Assembly: GCA_033065855.1 (NCBI GenBank)
Contig: JAVXUO010002717.1
Coordinates: 434,001-498,000 of the forward strand
From: Escallonia rubra
Lineage: Eukaryota > Streptophyta > Magnoliopsida > Escalloniales > Escalloniaceae
Reading direction: 5' to 3'
Length of the DNA stretch: 64,000 bases
Translations under genes and position numbers: made by a program
Notes under the pieces: model-generated
What the model was told of the DNA's origin: nothing
Databases searched by the model: none
Seen by the model: only the letters and a program-made list of their open reading frames with translations
Shown: positions 23,865 through 34,010 of the stretch, in pieces
Position numbering within the stretch: the first letter of the stretch is position 1
Layout of the letters: every line of letters begins with the position of its first letter

Positions 23865-24529
23865 TGTCACCGGCTGCCCCTTGGCACCAACCATGACAAG
23901 CACTGTGCTTTTGCGCCTGCCTAGCACAGCGCCCCTACGCCCATCCAGCAGAGCGCCCATGCGCCCACGTCTGCCTGGCACAGTGCCCATGCGCTCTTCC
24001 AAGATAGCACTCGCAAGCTTGCCAAGCCTCGCACCAATCCAGGCGTGCATTTTTGCTCAATTTTAGTGGAGATCACCCTTGTATATATTTAAGTTTCCCT
24101 GTAAAATTTCAAATAATTCCGGATTGTATTTCTCTAAAAAAGGGTACTATGACTTCTTGCACATAGTAACGTCTACTACTGTCACTTTGAATTTTCCTCG
24201 TGGTACTATATGGGAGATCATGTAGCCTTGTGCCAGACACCCATACCCGAGAGTCCATTACTTTGTTTTAGCTTCCCTATCTAGCTAGATTGCACATTGT
24301 GGATGCAAACAAAGTCTTTTGTAAGTTGTAATGATGCTATTGAAGTAATGAGAATATTTGTGACCGTTTTGCCCTTGTGTTGAAATCTACTCTTTGTGCA
24401 CTGTTTTATGCAATGTTAATGCATTGTTGGCTATAAATTGTTAGGATTGGTTGGCGGACTCGTCTTTCAAGCGGCAAGACGAGTGCCACACACGGTTTTC
24501 TTTATGCCATCAAGGGCCACCGTCTGTCA
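23865..24529 (+). repeat. 3' LTR of the chromovirus
   Basis: Starts TGTCACCGGCTGCCCCTTGG and ends CACCGTCTGTCA. It matches the 5' LTR apart from scattered substitutions and a shorter GC-rich repeat block at the start. It also has a short extra segment near 24430 ('ggctataaattgttaggattgg'). The differences between the LTRs give a clock for insertion age once aligned. Confidence 0.9.
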
Positions 24530-24534
24530 CTTAA

Positions 24535-25190
24535 GAAGGACATCGGCCTAGAGAAGACCTATCGTACTACCTCAAAAGATTTTGTAACCAAGCATTTGAA
24601 TGTCAAGAAGAAAATTCATGTGTAAAATAAAAAAATGCCTAAATGACACGGAACTTGTAATTGATGTGTCTCTTAATACCAATATTCATATGATTTACAG
24701 AATATATTAAAAGACAACAATAGATATTTTGCGAATAGAAAACTTTGAGAAAGTTTATGCACTGAGGTATTCTATTTGTTCGTAAGAAAAAAAAACAAAG
24801 TGGTAAATCTGCACTTTTTATCTTTTAGAGTCAAAAGTTAGTGACACTTTTTCTATTTTTCGTGGCAAAAACATAAAACTCTAAAATACTGGAAAATTTG
24901 GGCCTCGTACGCTTACCATATTCGTTTTTTGTTTTTAGCAATGATGATAAAAAAGATTCTTTTTTTGCGTACTTTTACCATTTTCTGTTTTCGTTTTGGA
25001 TAAAATTATTTAAATAGTAACAAAAAACTGAAAGCACCTAAAAGATGTTTTCAGCTTTTTTCACTCAAACTTAACCCAATATAAGAAAAAATAGCTAATT
25101 TTTTTTTTTTTTTTTTTTATATGATAAAAGTACATGAACGGATTTTCAAACTGAATATAAAAATCATAAAAATGAAAATAGAAAATGAAA
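24535..25190. other. AT-rich intergenic DNA upstream of RAF1
   Basis: No gene or transposon end is recognised. The stretch has A and T tracts (for example T tract 25098-25118) and probably includes the distal promoter of RAF1. Confidence 0.4.
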
Positions 25191-25232
25191 ACAAAAAATA
25201 AATATGATAAAAGCCTTGGATTGCCAAAAGAA

Positions 25233-25264
<32 letters not shown>

Positions 25265-25360
25265 TGACAGACACATACTGGAACACCCAAAACTCAGATA
25301 AGGCTCACAGAGCCTCACGCCTTGTTTTAATCCAAAAACCCCCAATTTCTCTCCTACACC
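25191..25360 (+). promoter_or_regulatory. RAF1 proximal promoter and 5' UTR
   Basis: An AT-rich TATA-like stretch (aaaaataaatatgataaaag, about 25193-25212) is followed by a (TC)n run at 25233-25252 and an (AC)n run at 25252-25264. The TC run matches the pyrimidine patch common near plant start sites. A GATAAG I-box-like hexamer lies at about 25297-25302; such boxes are frequent in light-responsive photosynthesis genes. The start site was not determined. The leader is then about 100 bases of C-rich sequence ahead of the ATG at 25361. Confidence 0.45.
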
Positions 25361-26707
25361 ATGCTCTCTCTTACTGCAAACACCTTCTCCAGCCACCCCA
25401 AAACCCTCCTCTCCTCCCCCTTCCTCACCCACCACCACCACTACCACTACCACCACCACCGCCTCTCCCCCATCACCCACAAACCCAACCACCCAAAAAA
25501 GCCCATCTCATCAGCCATCAACCCTCCCCCAAACCCAGCCCAACAACAACTCTACCAGCCCTTCCGCCCGCCTCCCTCCCCCATCCCCTCCAAGTTCCGC
25601 TCCCTCGACACCGGCGGCCGCCTCGAAATCCTCGCCAACCGTCTCGGCCTCTGGTTCGAGTTCGCCCCCCTCATCCCCTCCCTCATCCAGGAGGGCTTCA
25701 CCTCCTCCACGCTCGAGGAGATTACCGGCATCTCCGGCGTCGAGCAGAACCGCCTCGTGGTCGCCGCCAAGGTCCGAGACTCCCTCATCGAGTCGAATGC
25801 CGGGCCCGACATCCTCTCCTTCTTCGACCAGGGCGGCGCCGAAGTGCTCTATGAAATCCGCCTGTTGAGCGCCTCCCAACGGTTGGCAGTCGCGCGTTAC
25901 ATCGTCGAGTCCAATTTAGACGGCAGGGGAGCCCAGGAGCTCGCGCGAGCCGTTAAAGACTTTCCGCGGCGGCGTGGTGACCGGGGGTGGAAGTGCTTTG
26001 ACTACACCCTCCCTGCCGATTGCTTGTCATTCGTTTATTACAGACAGGCTCTGGAGCATCAGAATTCTGAGCAGAGGAAGTTAGCTTTGGAGAAGGCGGC
26101 TGGAGTGGCTCAATCTGAGGCTGCGAGGGATTGGGTGCAGCAGGAATTGAAGGCGAAGGATGGCGAAGGGGGAGAGGGAGAAGGTGGGGATGTTGTGGAG
26201 GGTGTGAGGGTGCCGGTGGTGAGGCTGAACGTTGGGGAGGTGGCGGAGGCGACGGTGGTGGCTGTGTTGCCGGTGTGCAAGGCGGAGGAGAAGGAGAAGG
26301 AAGTATTGGAGGCACCGTGGGAGTGCGGGAGCGAGGGGGAGTTCGGGGTGGTGGTGGCAGAGAAGGGGTGGAGGAGGTGGGTGGTGCTGCCGTCATGGGA
26401 GCCCGTGGCGGGGCTGAAGAGGGGCGGAGTGGTGGTGGAATTTGCGGATGCGAGGGTGTTGCCTTGGAGGGTGAACAGGTGGTACAAGGAGGAGGCAATT
26501 CTGGTGGTGGCCGACAGGGGGAGGAAGGCTGTGGCGGCTGACGACGGGTTTTATATGGTGGCGGATGGTGAAAAGGGGCTGAAAGTCGAGAGAGGGTCGG
26601 TGTTGAAGGGAATTGGCGTGGAGGAGAGTTTAGGAACTGTTGTTTTGGTGGTCAGGCCACCAAGGGAAGCAACTGATAGTCAATTGGATGAGGAAGATTG
26701 GGAATGA
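25361..26707 (+). CDS. RAF1: Rubisco accumulation factor 1, chloroplastic
   Basis: RAF1 is a chloroplast chaperone that acts after chaperonin folding. It binds Rubisco large-subunit dimers and guides them into the L8 core before small subunits displace it. The single exon encodes 448 residues, the usual length in plants. Residues 1-55 form a Ser/Thr/Pro-rich transit peptide with an unusual His-rich run (24-33). Residues 75-265 are the all-helical domain, beginning with a helix-turn-helix ('GRLEILANRLGLWFEFAPLI', 'TLEEITGISGVEQNRLVVAA'). Residues 266-281 are a Gly/Glu/Asp-rich flexible linker. Residues 282-435 form the beta domain that dimerises, including 'VVLPSWEPVAGL' and 'LPWRVNRWYKEEAI'. 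A short acidic tail (DEEDWE) ends it. The first ATG gives the only plausible transit peptide. The first half is very GC-rich at third positions, so several long ORFs in other frames are shadows. No frame damage is seen. Confidence 0.95.
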   Translation: MLSLTANTFSSHPKTLLSSPFLTHHHHYHYHHHRLSPITHKPNHPKKPISSAINPPPNPAQQQLYQPFRPPPSPIPSKFRSLDTGGRLEILANRLGLWFEFAPLIPSLIQEGFTSSTLEEITGISGVEQNRLVVAAKVRDSLIESNAGPDILSFFDQGGAEVLYEIRLLSASQRLAVARYIVESNLDGRGAQELARAVKDFPRRRGDRGWKCFDYTLPADCLSFVYYRQALEHQNSEQRKLALEKAAGVAQSEAARDWVQQELKAKDGEGGEGEGGDVVEGVRVPVVRLNVGEVAEATVVAVLPVCKAEEKEKEVLEAPWECGSEGEFGVVVAEKGWRRWVVLPSWEPVAGLKRGGVVVEFADARVLPWRVNRWYKEEAILVVADRGRKAVAADDGFYMVADGEKGLKVERGSVLKGIGVEESLGTVVLVVRPPREATDSQLDEEDWE

Positions 26708-27790
26708 ATGATATTGGAGAATACAAGTTTCAAGTTTCAAGTTTCAAAGGACTTGGGCTTTAGTCCTTTATACTAAGGATGCTTCTTGTTTTGAAGGAAG
26801 GGGCATCCCAGTGAGCTCTAGCATAAAGGTTGACAGCGCTAGAATAGGTATGTGTTGTATTATTGTAATGTTATAGAGTGTATCCAGTAACAGAAATACA
26901 GTATTGTCAATTGGATTATTCCTTATTTGATTCATCAAGCTCTGGTGATTTGAAGATCACAATTTGATTTAGCACTGTCACCCTGTTCTCTACTGCCTAT
27001 GATGCTGAGATGCAGAAAATAATTTTTTTTGTCGCAGTTTATGCATTGCTATCACGTACTAGTTAGTGAGAATATTAAATGTGCTTTTGACTGAATTTAT
27101 TATTAATGTCGGCTGATAAGATGCATTTTTTTTTTTTAATAGACATTCCTATTTGCAATGTTATGAGGGAATGTTATTTGCCAGGTTATATGGTTGGTTG
27201 CAGTTTTATATTTTCCTGTAGTTCAGGTCCTTGTGTAGAGCTAATTGGTGTAGAGACTGGCGTGGTTTGATATCAGGTTGTCTAATTACATTTAGTTATT
27301 TTGAGTTTTATTCTCGATCTCCTGTTATCATCTACTTCGACGTGATTTTATTTCGTAAACCACTTCTTGTTTCTTTTCTGTAGTTGAGCTGCTACGTCTG
27401 CTGTCGGAGTTATTTTGGCTTTAAATCTTCCTGATAACGCAATGGGTATATGCTACCAATATTTGTATCTACATACATGCTGATCATTTCACATTACCTT
27501 TTCAGAATTATGTTAGACCAAAAGCGCGTTATACCCTTCTTCCATTGCCTAGATTCTTGTTGGTTTTATCCTCTTCAAATTCTGTCAATAACTTATTTGA
27601 GTTCTTTTCCCTCGGTAGGGCACATTATGTGCTTAGATTGGTAAAACTTTCTCAAACATTTTTATCCGTAGAATGTCTCTGTCGCCTCTTTAAAATACAC
27701 TAAAAAGCTTAAGGGAAGCTGATTGCACAGTGCTTGTCAATTACAAGTTCCCTGAGACTTTGGCACGCTGTTACTAGCACATGATCAATT
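26708..27790. other. RAF1 3' UTR and downstream intergenic DNA
   Basis: The first roughly 200 bases (to about 26920) are probably 3' UTR. A repeated phrase 'aagtttcaagtttcaa' lies just after the stop. The rest is T-rich intergenic DNA with no recognised gene. Confidence 0.4.
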
Positions 27791-27792
27791 TT

Positions 27793-28235
27793 TACCCCTC
27801 CCGTCCCCCATACCATCTAGATTTACTCTATTGGCACCACCTGCCACCTCGGCCTCTGGTTCAAATTTGCCCCTTAATCCCCTCGTTACCTTCTGGAAAT
27901 CACAGGCATTTCTGGCGTCAAATGGAACCGCCTCACCATCATAGCCAAGCTCCGCAACTCCCTCATTGAGCCAAAGCTGAATGTGAGATTGGGCAGCCTG
28001 GAAGTGCTATACAAACTCTGCCTCCTTAGCGCCATGCAGCCGCCCAGTATATAGTGTAGAACAACCCTAATGGAAGGGAGCTCAGAAGCTCACATTTGGG
28101 GCTTACGATTTCCCTCGGCGGCCTGGGCCACAGGAATGGAAGAGCTTTAAGTACAGTATTATCGAGGAGTATTTGGTGCTTGTGTACTTGGACAAGATCT
28201 TGAACACGGGAATTTAAAGGTAACTGGATGTGTGG
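27793..28235 (+). pseudogene. Decayed partial duplicate of RAF1
   Basis: About 1.1 kb after RAF1, the same strand carries text that matches its helical domain. 'EITGISGVKWNRLTIIAKLR' with 'NSLIE' corresponds to RAF1 residues 120-144. 'GSLEVLYKLCLLSAMQ' matches residues 158-173, and 'WKSFKYSIIEEYLVLVY' matches 210-226. The opening 'cggcctctggttcaaatttgcc' matches the DNA for GLWFEFA. Codons for roughly residues 87-94 are missing, and several frameshifts and stops occur. Nothing of the transit peptide start or beta domain is visible. It is a local, direct-orientation segmental duplicate of part of RAF1 that has lost coding ability. Confidence 0.85.
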
Positions 28236-28890
28236 ATCACGCGTTACAAGTGAATCAGGATGATCTTAGAAGTAGGTAATGAAATGGAGGGGGAAAAAAG
28301 CGGAGCAACTTTGGTGCTTTTTGGAACAAGGCAGTGTATTCTTGGAATTCAGCAAGGAATTTGTGTCATCCGAAATGAGTGTGATCATCTTTTTAAGTGT
28401 TTGCGTGTAGCATAGTGATAGGCAGAGGTTGCCTAGTCATGCAACCTTAGCTAACACACTTACCGAGACTACCCCTTTACCCGAGTCTGACTTCTTTTGA
28501 TGTGATCAATACTTTTCTAGAGCATTCCCTATTACCCAAAGTTGGTCGAATATTTAATCCTCGGCAGTCTTTACCTTTAAACCTCCAAGCCACAACTCCA
28601 AGATGCCATCAAGCTACGAGTCTGTTGTCGTAAGACTCCATCGTAAATTTCTTTCAACCTTTAAGAGGCTTTCGTTGTATTAATTCATGAGGCTTCATTG
28701 AGTAATCTTTCTTGGAACATCACCCTTCTTTCAAAGGCTTAATCTTAACATAGCCTCGTATAGCCATATGGAAGACGTTTGCGGTTTCATTCATGAGCAG
28801 TAGGGCACCTCTTATTCCATTAGAGGCTTAATCATGCCTTGAGCTCATGTTGTTTTTTTTTTTGGTTCCATTCAAGAGCAATAGAGCTTT
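28236..28890. other. Intergenic DNA, no feature recognised
   Basis: No gene, terminal repeat or RNA signature is visible. There is a T tract at 28851-28862. Confidence 0.3.
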
Positions 28891-28899
28891 AATTACACT

Positions 28900-30305
28900 G
28901 AAACTATTACATAAAATGAACCAGGGATTTCTTTGCTTTTCACTTGCGTTGCTGACTCTGAGTATCGTAAGGTCGGGGACGATCGGTTCTGGTTGCAAGC
29001 AGAGTTTGAACATCAGGCTCATATATCGAGCAAACACTGCTTGCTCTATGCTGCCAACTCCCCACCAATATCTGAGACCTTACACTCCAAGGCAATGCCA
29101 AGAAAATGGCTGACTGCTGCTCCGCACTATTGTACCGATTACCTAGATCATACTGGCAATAAGGTCGTCTACATTTTTGGACCAAATAATGCTTCATCAC
29201 GTTCGACTTCAAGTTCGACTTCAAATTCAACGAGTGAAGTAGTGTATGTGGCCAGCTGAGGGTCTCAATGTGATGCCTACATTGCAGCGTGGATACTAGT
29301 CTGAATATCCAGGCATCTACTTCTGGGGTATCCGAAGACTGCCCCTACGAAGCAGTAAGTGAGACTCGTGGCTCTTCTTTGCAAGAGGATTGCCCTTGCT
29401 CCCTTCGTTCTTGGGCCCCTATGCTACCATCTTGAACAAGCCTTACATACTTCCCGAGCTTGTATCGGTCGAGCTGGTATAAGAAACTACACCAACTCAT
29501 TCCTCTTCAAATGCGGGCGTATGAAATCTTTCCCTCTTATACTAAGAATTGTGTCCCTTTGCCTCATCTTGTTGCGCTTGCATCAGTGGCACAAAGTAAA
29601 GCTGAGCTGCAGCCAGTCTTCCTTGATAGAAATAAGGCATATTTCGAGGCTTGTCCCAGCGAGCAGTCCTTGAGCAGATAGAGCAGACCATGAGTCCCCT
29701 CAACAAGCCAAATTTTCAACACACACAAGGCGTGTTCTTGCTCAGAGACGGTGAGTTTGCTCTGTTGTGGTGATGTGCAATCCCTGATGCCTCTCAGTGT
29801 TGACTGAGCGAGAGATTAATTAGGGTCACCTGCTACAAGCCACACCGTATTCCATTGCAGTTCGCTTATGATGTTTACATTCCTGCTGCCGTGTTTGCAC
29901 CGATGATAAGGGCGCAGACCTGGTATTCATATATGAGTAGATCGCTGTGATCGAGGCTAAGCGGCTTGGAGATACCGGAGGTCCCTTTGAGGTACAGGGA
30001 TAGGAGTAGGACGACCATGAACCAAACACCGAGGCCTTTGAAGTGCGCAAGGCCTATCTACTGTCACCTCCATACAGATATACCATAATGCCTTTGATTG
30101 GATATCATCAGTACTCATTCATCCAGGAAAACGTGAGGGGTCCCTAGAGGAGCATGTTGATAGAGCATTTGGCTGCTCACACCGCGTCTCCTTGAAAGAA
30201 AGGCAAGAAGGGTGCCGAAAAGTTGGGGTTTCAAAACCGTCATGCGGCCGATCCTCTGGAGAATTTCTCTTACAACATCGGTACCAATTTAGTCGGCTGA
30301 TCAAA
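28900..30305 (+). pseudogene. PMD-like (plant mobile domain) gene remnant, sense strand
   Basis: Several broken frames on the + strand recall transposon-borne PMD proteins. 'CKRIALAPFVLGPLCYHLEQ' (about 29378-29440) corresponds to 'YALAPLVLGSLYR' in the antisense PMD gene at 14.9 kb. 'MRAYEIFPSYTKNCVPLPH' (about 29511-29570) and 'AQSKAELQPVFLDRNKAYFE' follow after a shift. Further on, 'YKPHRIPLQFAYDVYIP' (about 29833-29885) recalls the 'PHRVxRQFGxDQ' box of PMD proteins. A Ser-rich stretch at 29198-29232 lies between. Stops and shifts are common and no start is identifiable. No LTR or TIR pair was found around it, so it may be a dead host gene or transposon cargo. Confidence 0.5.
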
Positions 30306-30692
30306 CAGTTGTCCTTCCTCCTTACTCTGTCCCTTCCTCTTTGTTGCTGTTAATTCCTAATTCAGCATAATATTGAGCGCGAGTCTGGACTATAAACAGA
30401 ATATCCAAAGGAAAAGGACCTGCTCTTATTACCAGTTCATCCTATAATTGATCAGAATTGGAGTTGCAAAATTTAGTAGTGATAATAACAATAAACGAGA
30501 ATAAAGACAGTACTTGGATTTGATTGTAAGAACTTCTCCCGTTCTAATTTTACCGTTTTTAGTACACTCAGATGATCTCAAATATTTCCGCTTTCTATAC
30601 ATTCACTTCATAGCTGATACATACGAATTAGACAGCCACGGTGTAGCCTTCAGTACATTACTTCCTCATAGCTGAAGCCTTTGAGAGAGGTG
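30306..30692. other. Intergenic DNA, no feature recognised
   Basis: AT-rich DNA between the PMD-like remnant and the CACTA element. Nothing further is seen. Confidence 0.3.
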
Positions 30693-31589
30693 ATTCACTA
30701 CAAGAAATAAGGATTTTTAGCGACGGATATTTTTGTCGCTAAACATCCGATATTTGTCGGCAAAGAGCTTTAGCGACGGACGCCCCGTCCCTAAAAGTTT
30801 TGCGACGGAATTTTTCAATCCATCGCCTAAAGTCTACCTTGAACAACGGATGTACAAATATAATTAGCGACATAAATTCCGTCGCCAATTCTATTTTTCG
30901 TATTAAAATTTTTTTTTCAAAAATAATTTATTACGTAAAATATTTAGCAACGGAACATTTCGTCACGGAAAATTGTTGACTTTTAGCGACGGAAAGTCCC
31001 ATCGCTTTACGTTTGTCGTTTACAAAGTTAGCGACGGAAATTCCGTCGTTAAAAGTCATTCATTAATAGTAGTTAGACTTTTAGCGACGGATTAAAATTC
31101 GTCGCTAAAAGTCAAATTAATTTGTAAAAAATAAATTATTTTTTTAATACTTAAACCTTTAATTACAATCACAATCGAGAAATAAAATGTATACAAAATT
31201 CAGGAGGGTACGGGAGCGGGGTACAAAAGTTAGGAGGGTACGAGCGGGGGAATAGGGTAGGGTAAGGCTGATCGGGTTCGGCGAGTTCCTGGGGGAGGGT
31301 CCTGGGTTCGGGAGTCCTGCTCGTCCTGTCCTCGTCCTCGTCCGCATGTGTGATCCGGATCTGGCTCGGCATGTCCAGCAGCAATGCCCTGCAATAAAGA
31401 CACGGTGATTAATCTCAATTGTAATCGTATGTGTGTTCATTATAAACCTCCGCAGCAATGCGACGGACATCATCCTCATGAAACGACGAGCGCTCCACGG
31501 TCGGTGTCTACGTTCTAAAGATGCAGTGGGGGGTGGAGACGCTCCTATCACGGCATGTGCATTCATACTGGGGATGCCACGTACGCAGC

Positions 31590-31960
31590 CTAATTAAAAT
31601 TGATTAACCATAATTAATTCTTACTTAAACTCTAGTTTACAGTAATTTATTCCTAATTAAACCCAACTAACTCCGATTAGCCCTAATTAAAACTGATTAA
31701 CTCTAATTAACATTAATTAACCCTAATTTACTGTTAATTTAATCTCTAATTAACTAAAATCACCACTGATTAACCTAATTAAACCCTGATTGTCCTGATA
31801 CATCGTAGACAAACTCTAATTAAAACTGTAATATGCTCTAATTAGGCTTAATTAGCCCGAATTAACTCTAATTAAAACTAATATCTCTAATTAATTACCA
31901 ATTAATCTGAATAACACTAATTACCCTAATTGCCCCTAAATAACACATTAACTCGGCATG
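31590..31960. repeat. Degenerate CTAATTAA-type array, left side
   Basis: A run of units of about 10-13 bases built on 'ccctaattaa' (for example 31600-31960). It is the mirror image of the array at 33000-34010, which reads 'ttaattaggg' on the same strand. The two arrays flank the inverted repeat in the CACTA element. Confidence 0.75.
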
Positions 31961-33025
31961 TTCACCTTAATTTGCTATTATCTATTTAGGTTCGGTACAA
32001 AATCATTTGCTTATAGTGAACTTGAGCAGAGAAAATCATCATTCCTAAATCCTTGAACAGAGAAATCATCATTCAAATCCTTTAAAGGTAACTCAGGATT
32101 CTCAAGTCTTCTTTGGTTGGTAAGTTATGAACTCAAAAATTTTCCTTAGCTTGTCATGTTGAACCATTTCGTCTAAGATCTTATCTTCCAGGACTTCAGA
32201 TAACACTTTTGACTCGCAACTCTCCATGTCTGCAGAAGAGAAAACTTTCTGAGACAAAAGGTCTTTCTCAGCCTGTCGCAGACATTTCCTGCCCTTCATT
32301 GTTTCTAAGGTAATTAGATGGTAAATATACACTTTTCTTCAGATGGATCCTGTATGCCCAACATATGGCTTGCCTTTCAACTGATGGATTGCAATCAATA
32401 TCAAGCAACACAAATCTCGACGCCCTAACCAAATTTATGCCCGACATATGGCTTGCCTTTCAAACCTCATTTAGCTCGAATTAGCCCTCATTAGCATTAA
32501 CCCTATTTAGCTCGAATTAGCCCTAATCAGTCCTGATTGGGGCGTCGAGAATTGTTTTGCTTGATATTGGTTGAAACCTATCAGTTGAAAAGCAAGCCAT
32601 ATGTCGGGCATATTAAATTGGTCAGAAGAAAACTGTATATATTTACCATCTAATTATCTCAGGAACAATGGAGGGCAGGAAATGTCTACGACAGGCTGAG
32701 AAAGACCTTTTATCTCAGAAAGTCTTCTCTTCTGCAGATATGGACAGTTGCGAGCCAAAAGTGTTATCTAAAGTCTCGGAAGATAAGATCTTAGACGAGA
32801 TGGTTCAACATGATGCGCTAAGAAATTTTTTTGAGTCCATAACTTACAAACCAAAAGCACGGGATTTACTTGAGAATCCTGATTTGGTGGATCGTTAGAT
32901 ATTAATGGATTTAGGAATGATAATTTAATTTCTCTGCTCAAGTTCACTATAGCCAAATGATTTTGTACCGAACCTAAATAAATAATAGCTAATTAAGGTG
33001 AACATGCCGAGTTAATGTGTTAATT
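31945..33025. repeat. Long inverted repeat (hairpin) with paired ORF remnants
   Basis: The left arm (about 31945-32425) is the reverse complement of the right arm (about 32540-33025). The loop is about 114 bases. Matching anchors are 'tctcgacgccc' at 32415-32425 against 'gggcgtcgaga' at 32540-32550, and 'aactcggcatgttcacc' near 31960 against 'ggtgaacatgccgagtt' near 33000. Each arm encodes a near-identical peptide, 76 residues on the + strand (32668-32898) and 76 on the - strand (32102-32332), with the core 'RKCLRQAEKDLLSQKVFSSA'. The + copy is preceded by 'ttatctcag' just before its ATG, which looks like an intron acceptor. It may therefore be a captured exon. I do not recognise the source gene. 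Confidence 0.8.
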
Positions 33026-34010
33026 AAGGGTAATTGGAGCTATTTAGGGTTGATTACAGTTAATTACGTTTAATTAGACTCAATTAGTGTTATCCAGAAG
33101 TTAATTCAGGCTAATTAAGCCGAATTAGAGCATATTATAGTTAATTACCCTAATTGGGTTTAACTAGGGCTTGTCTGTAATTTATCAGGACAATCGGGAT
33201 TTAATTAGATTAATCAGCGGTTATTGGGGCTAATTAGAGATAAAATTAATAGTAAATTAGGGTTAATCAGTTTTAATTAGGGCTAATCATGGCCGATTAG
33301 GGCTAATAAGGGCTAATTCGAGCTAAAAATGGTTAATACTAATGAGGCCTAATTCAACCTAATTAAGGTTAACTAGAGTTAATTGGGTTTAATTAGAATT
33401 ATTTATTGTTAAGTACGGCTTAAGTAAGAGCTAATTAAGGTTAATTAGAGTTAATGTATTAATTAGGATTAAGGCACTTTAGAATTTGTTGAGTTCATTC
33501 ACAGAGTTGATATTGTCCCCCCCCCCCCCCCCATGTGACTGAGTCCACGGTTTAAGTATATAGTTAGGGTTAGATAGTATTTAGGATAATTAGGAATATA
33601 TTAATAGGGATTAATTAGAGTTTAGTTAGGGTTAATTGGGGTTAATTATGTTTACTTAGGGCTAATCGGGGTTATTTAGGTTTAATAATAGTTAATTAGG
33701 TTTAATTATGGTGAATCAGAGTTAATTAGGATTGATCGGGGTTAACTAGGTTTAATTAGGGTGAATCAGGGTTAATTAGGATTAATTATAGTCAACTAGG
33801 GTTACCTAGGGATGTGTTAGGGGTTGATCGGGGTTAATTAAGGGCTAATCGGGGATTATTAGGATTAATCGGAGTTAATTATGTTTACTTAGGGTTAATC
33901 AGAGTTATTTAGGTTTAAGCAAGGTTACTTAGGGTTAATTAGGATGAATCGGGGTTAATTAGGGTTCATCGGGGTTAACTAGGTTTAATTAGGGTAAATC
34001 AGGGTTAATA
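33000..34010. repeat. Degenerate TTAATTAGGG-type array, right side
   Basis: About 1 kb of imperfect units such as 'gggttaattagg' and 'attaatcggggttaac'. It is longer than its mirror on the left. A pure C run of about 17 sits at 33518-33533. The array superficially resembles telomere DNA but the unit is not TTTAGGG. Confidence 0.75.

Larger units (their letters stand above)
18407..24534 (+). mobile_element. Ty3/gypsy chromovirus with both LTRs and TSD
   Basis: This is a full-length but inactive element. It has a 717-bp 5' LTR, a primer site for initiator tRNA-Met, gag with zinc knuckle, protease, RT, RNase H, integrase, a C-terminal chromodomain, a purine tract and a 665-bp 3' LTR. Target duplications are CTTAG (18407-18411) and CTTAA (24530-24534). 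The chromodomain places it in the chromovirus branch, which inserts preferentially into heterochromatin. The gag start ('KPKSYGGARDAKKLENFLFD') is suggestive of the Galadriel clade, but that is a guess. At least six in-frame stops or shifts make it non-autonomous. It is the most complete retrotransposon in the window. Confidence 0.9.

Noticed and set aside
25511..25879. Open frames antisense to RAF1 (also 25953-26498 and 26110-26487) and other-frame ORFs at 25204-25854 and 26131-26541
   Set aside because: They arise from the GC-rich codon use of RAF1. Their Pro/Gly/Arg-rich products have no domain.
33000..34010. Interstitial telomere repeat
   Set aside because: The unit is a degenerate TTAATTAGGG/TTAATCGGGG type of variable length. 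It is not the plant TTTAGGG, and it lies within a CACTA element with a mirror copy.
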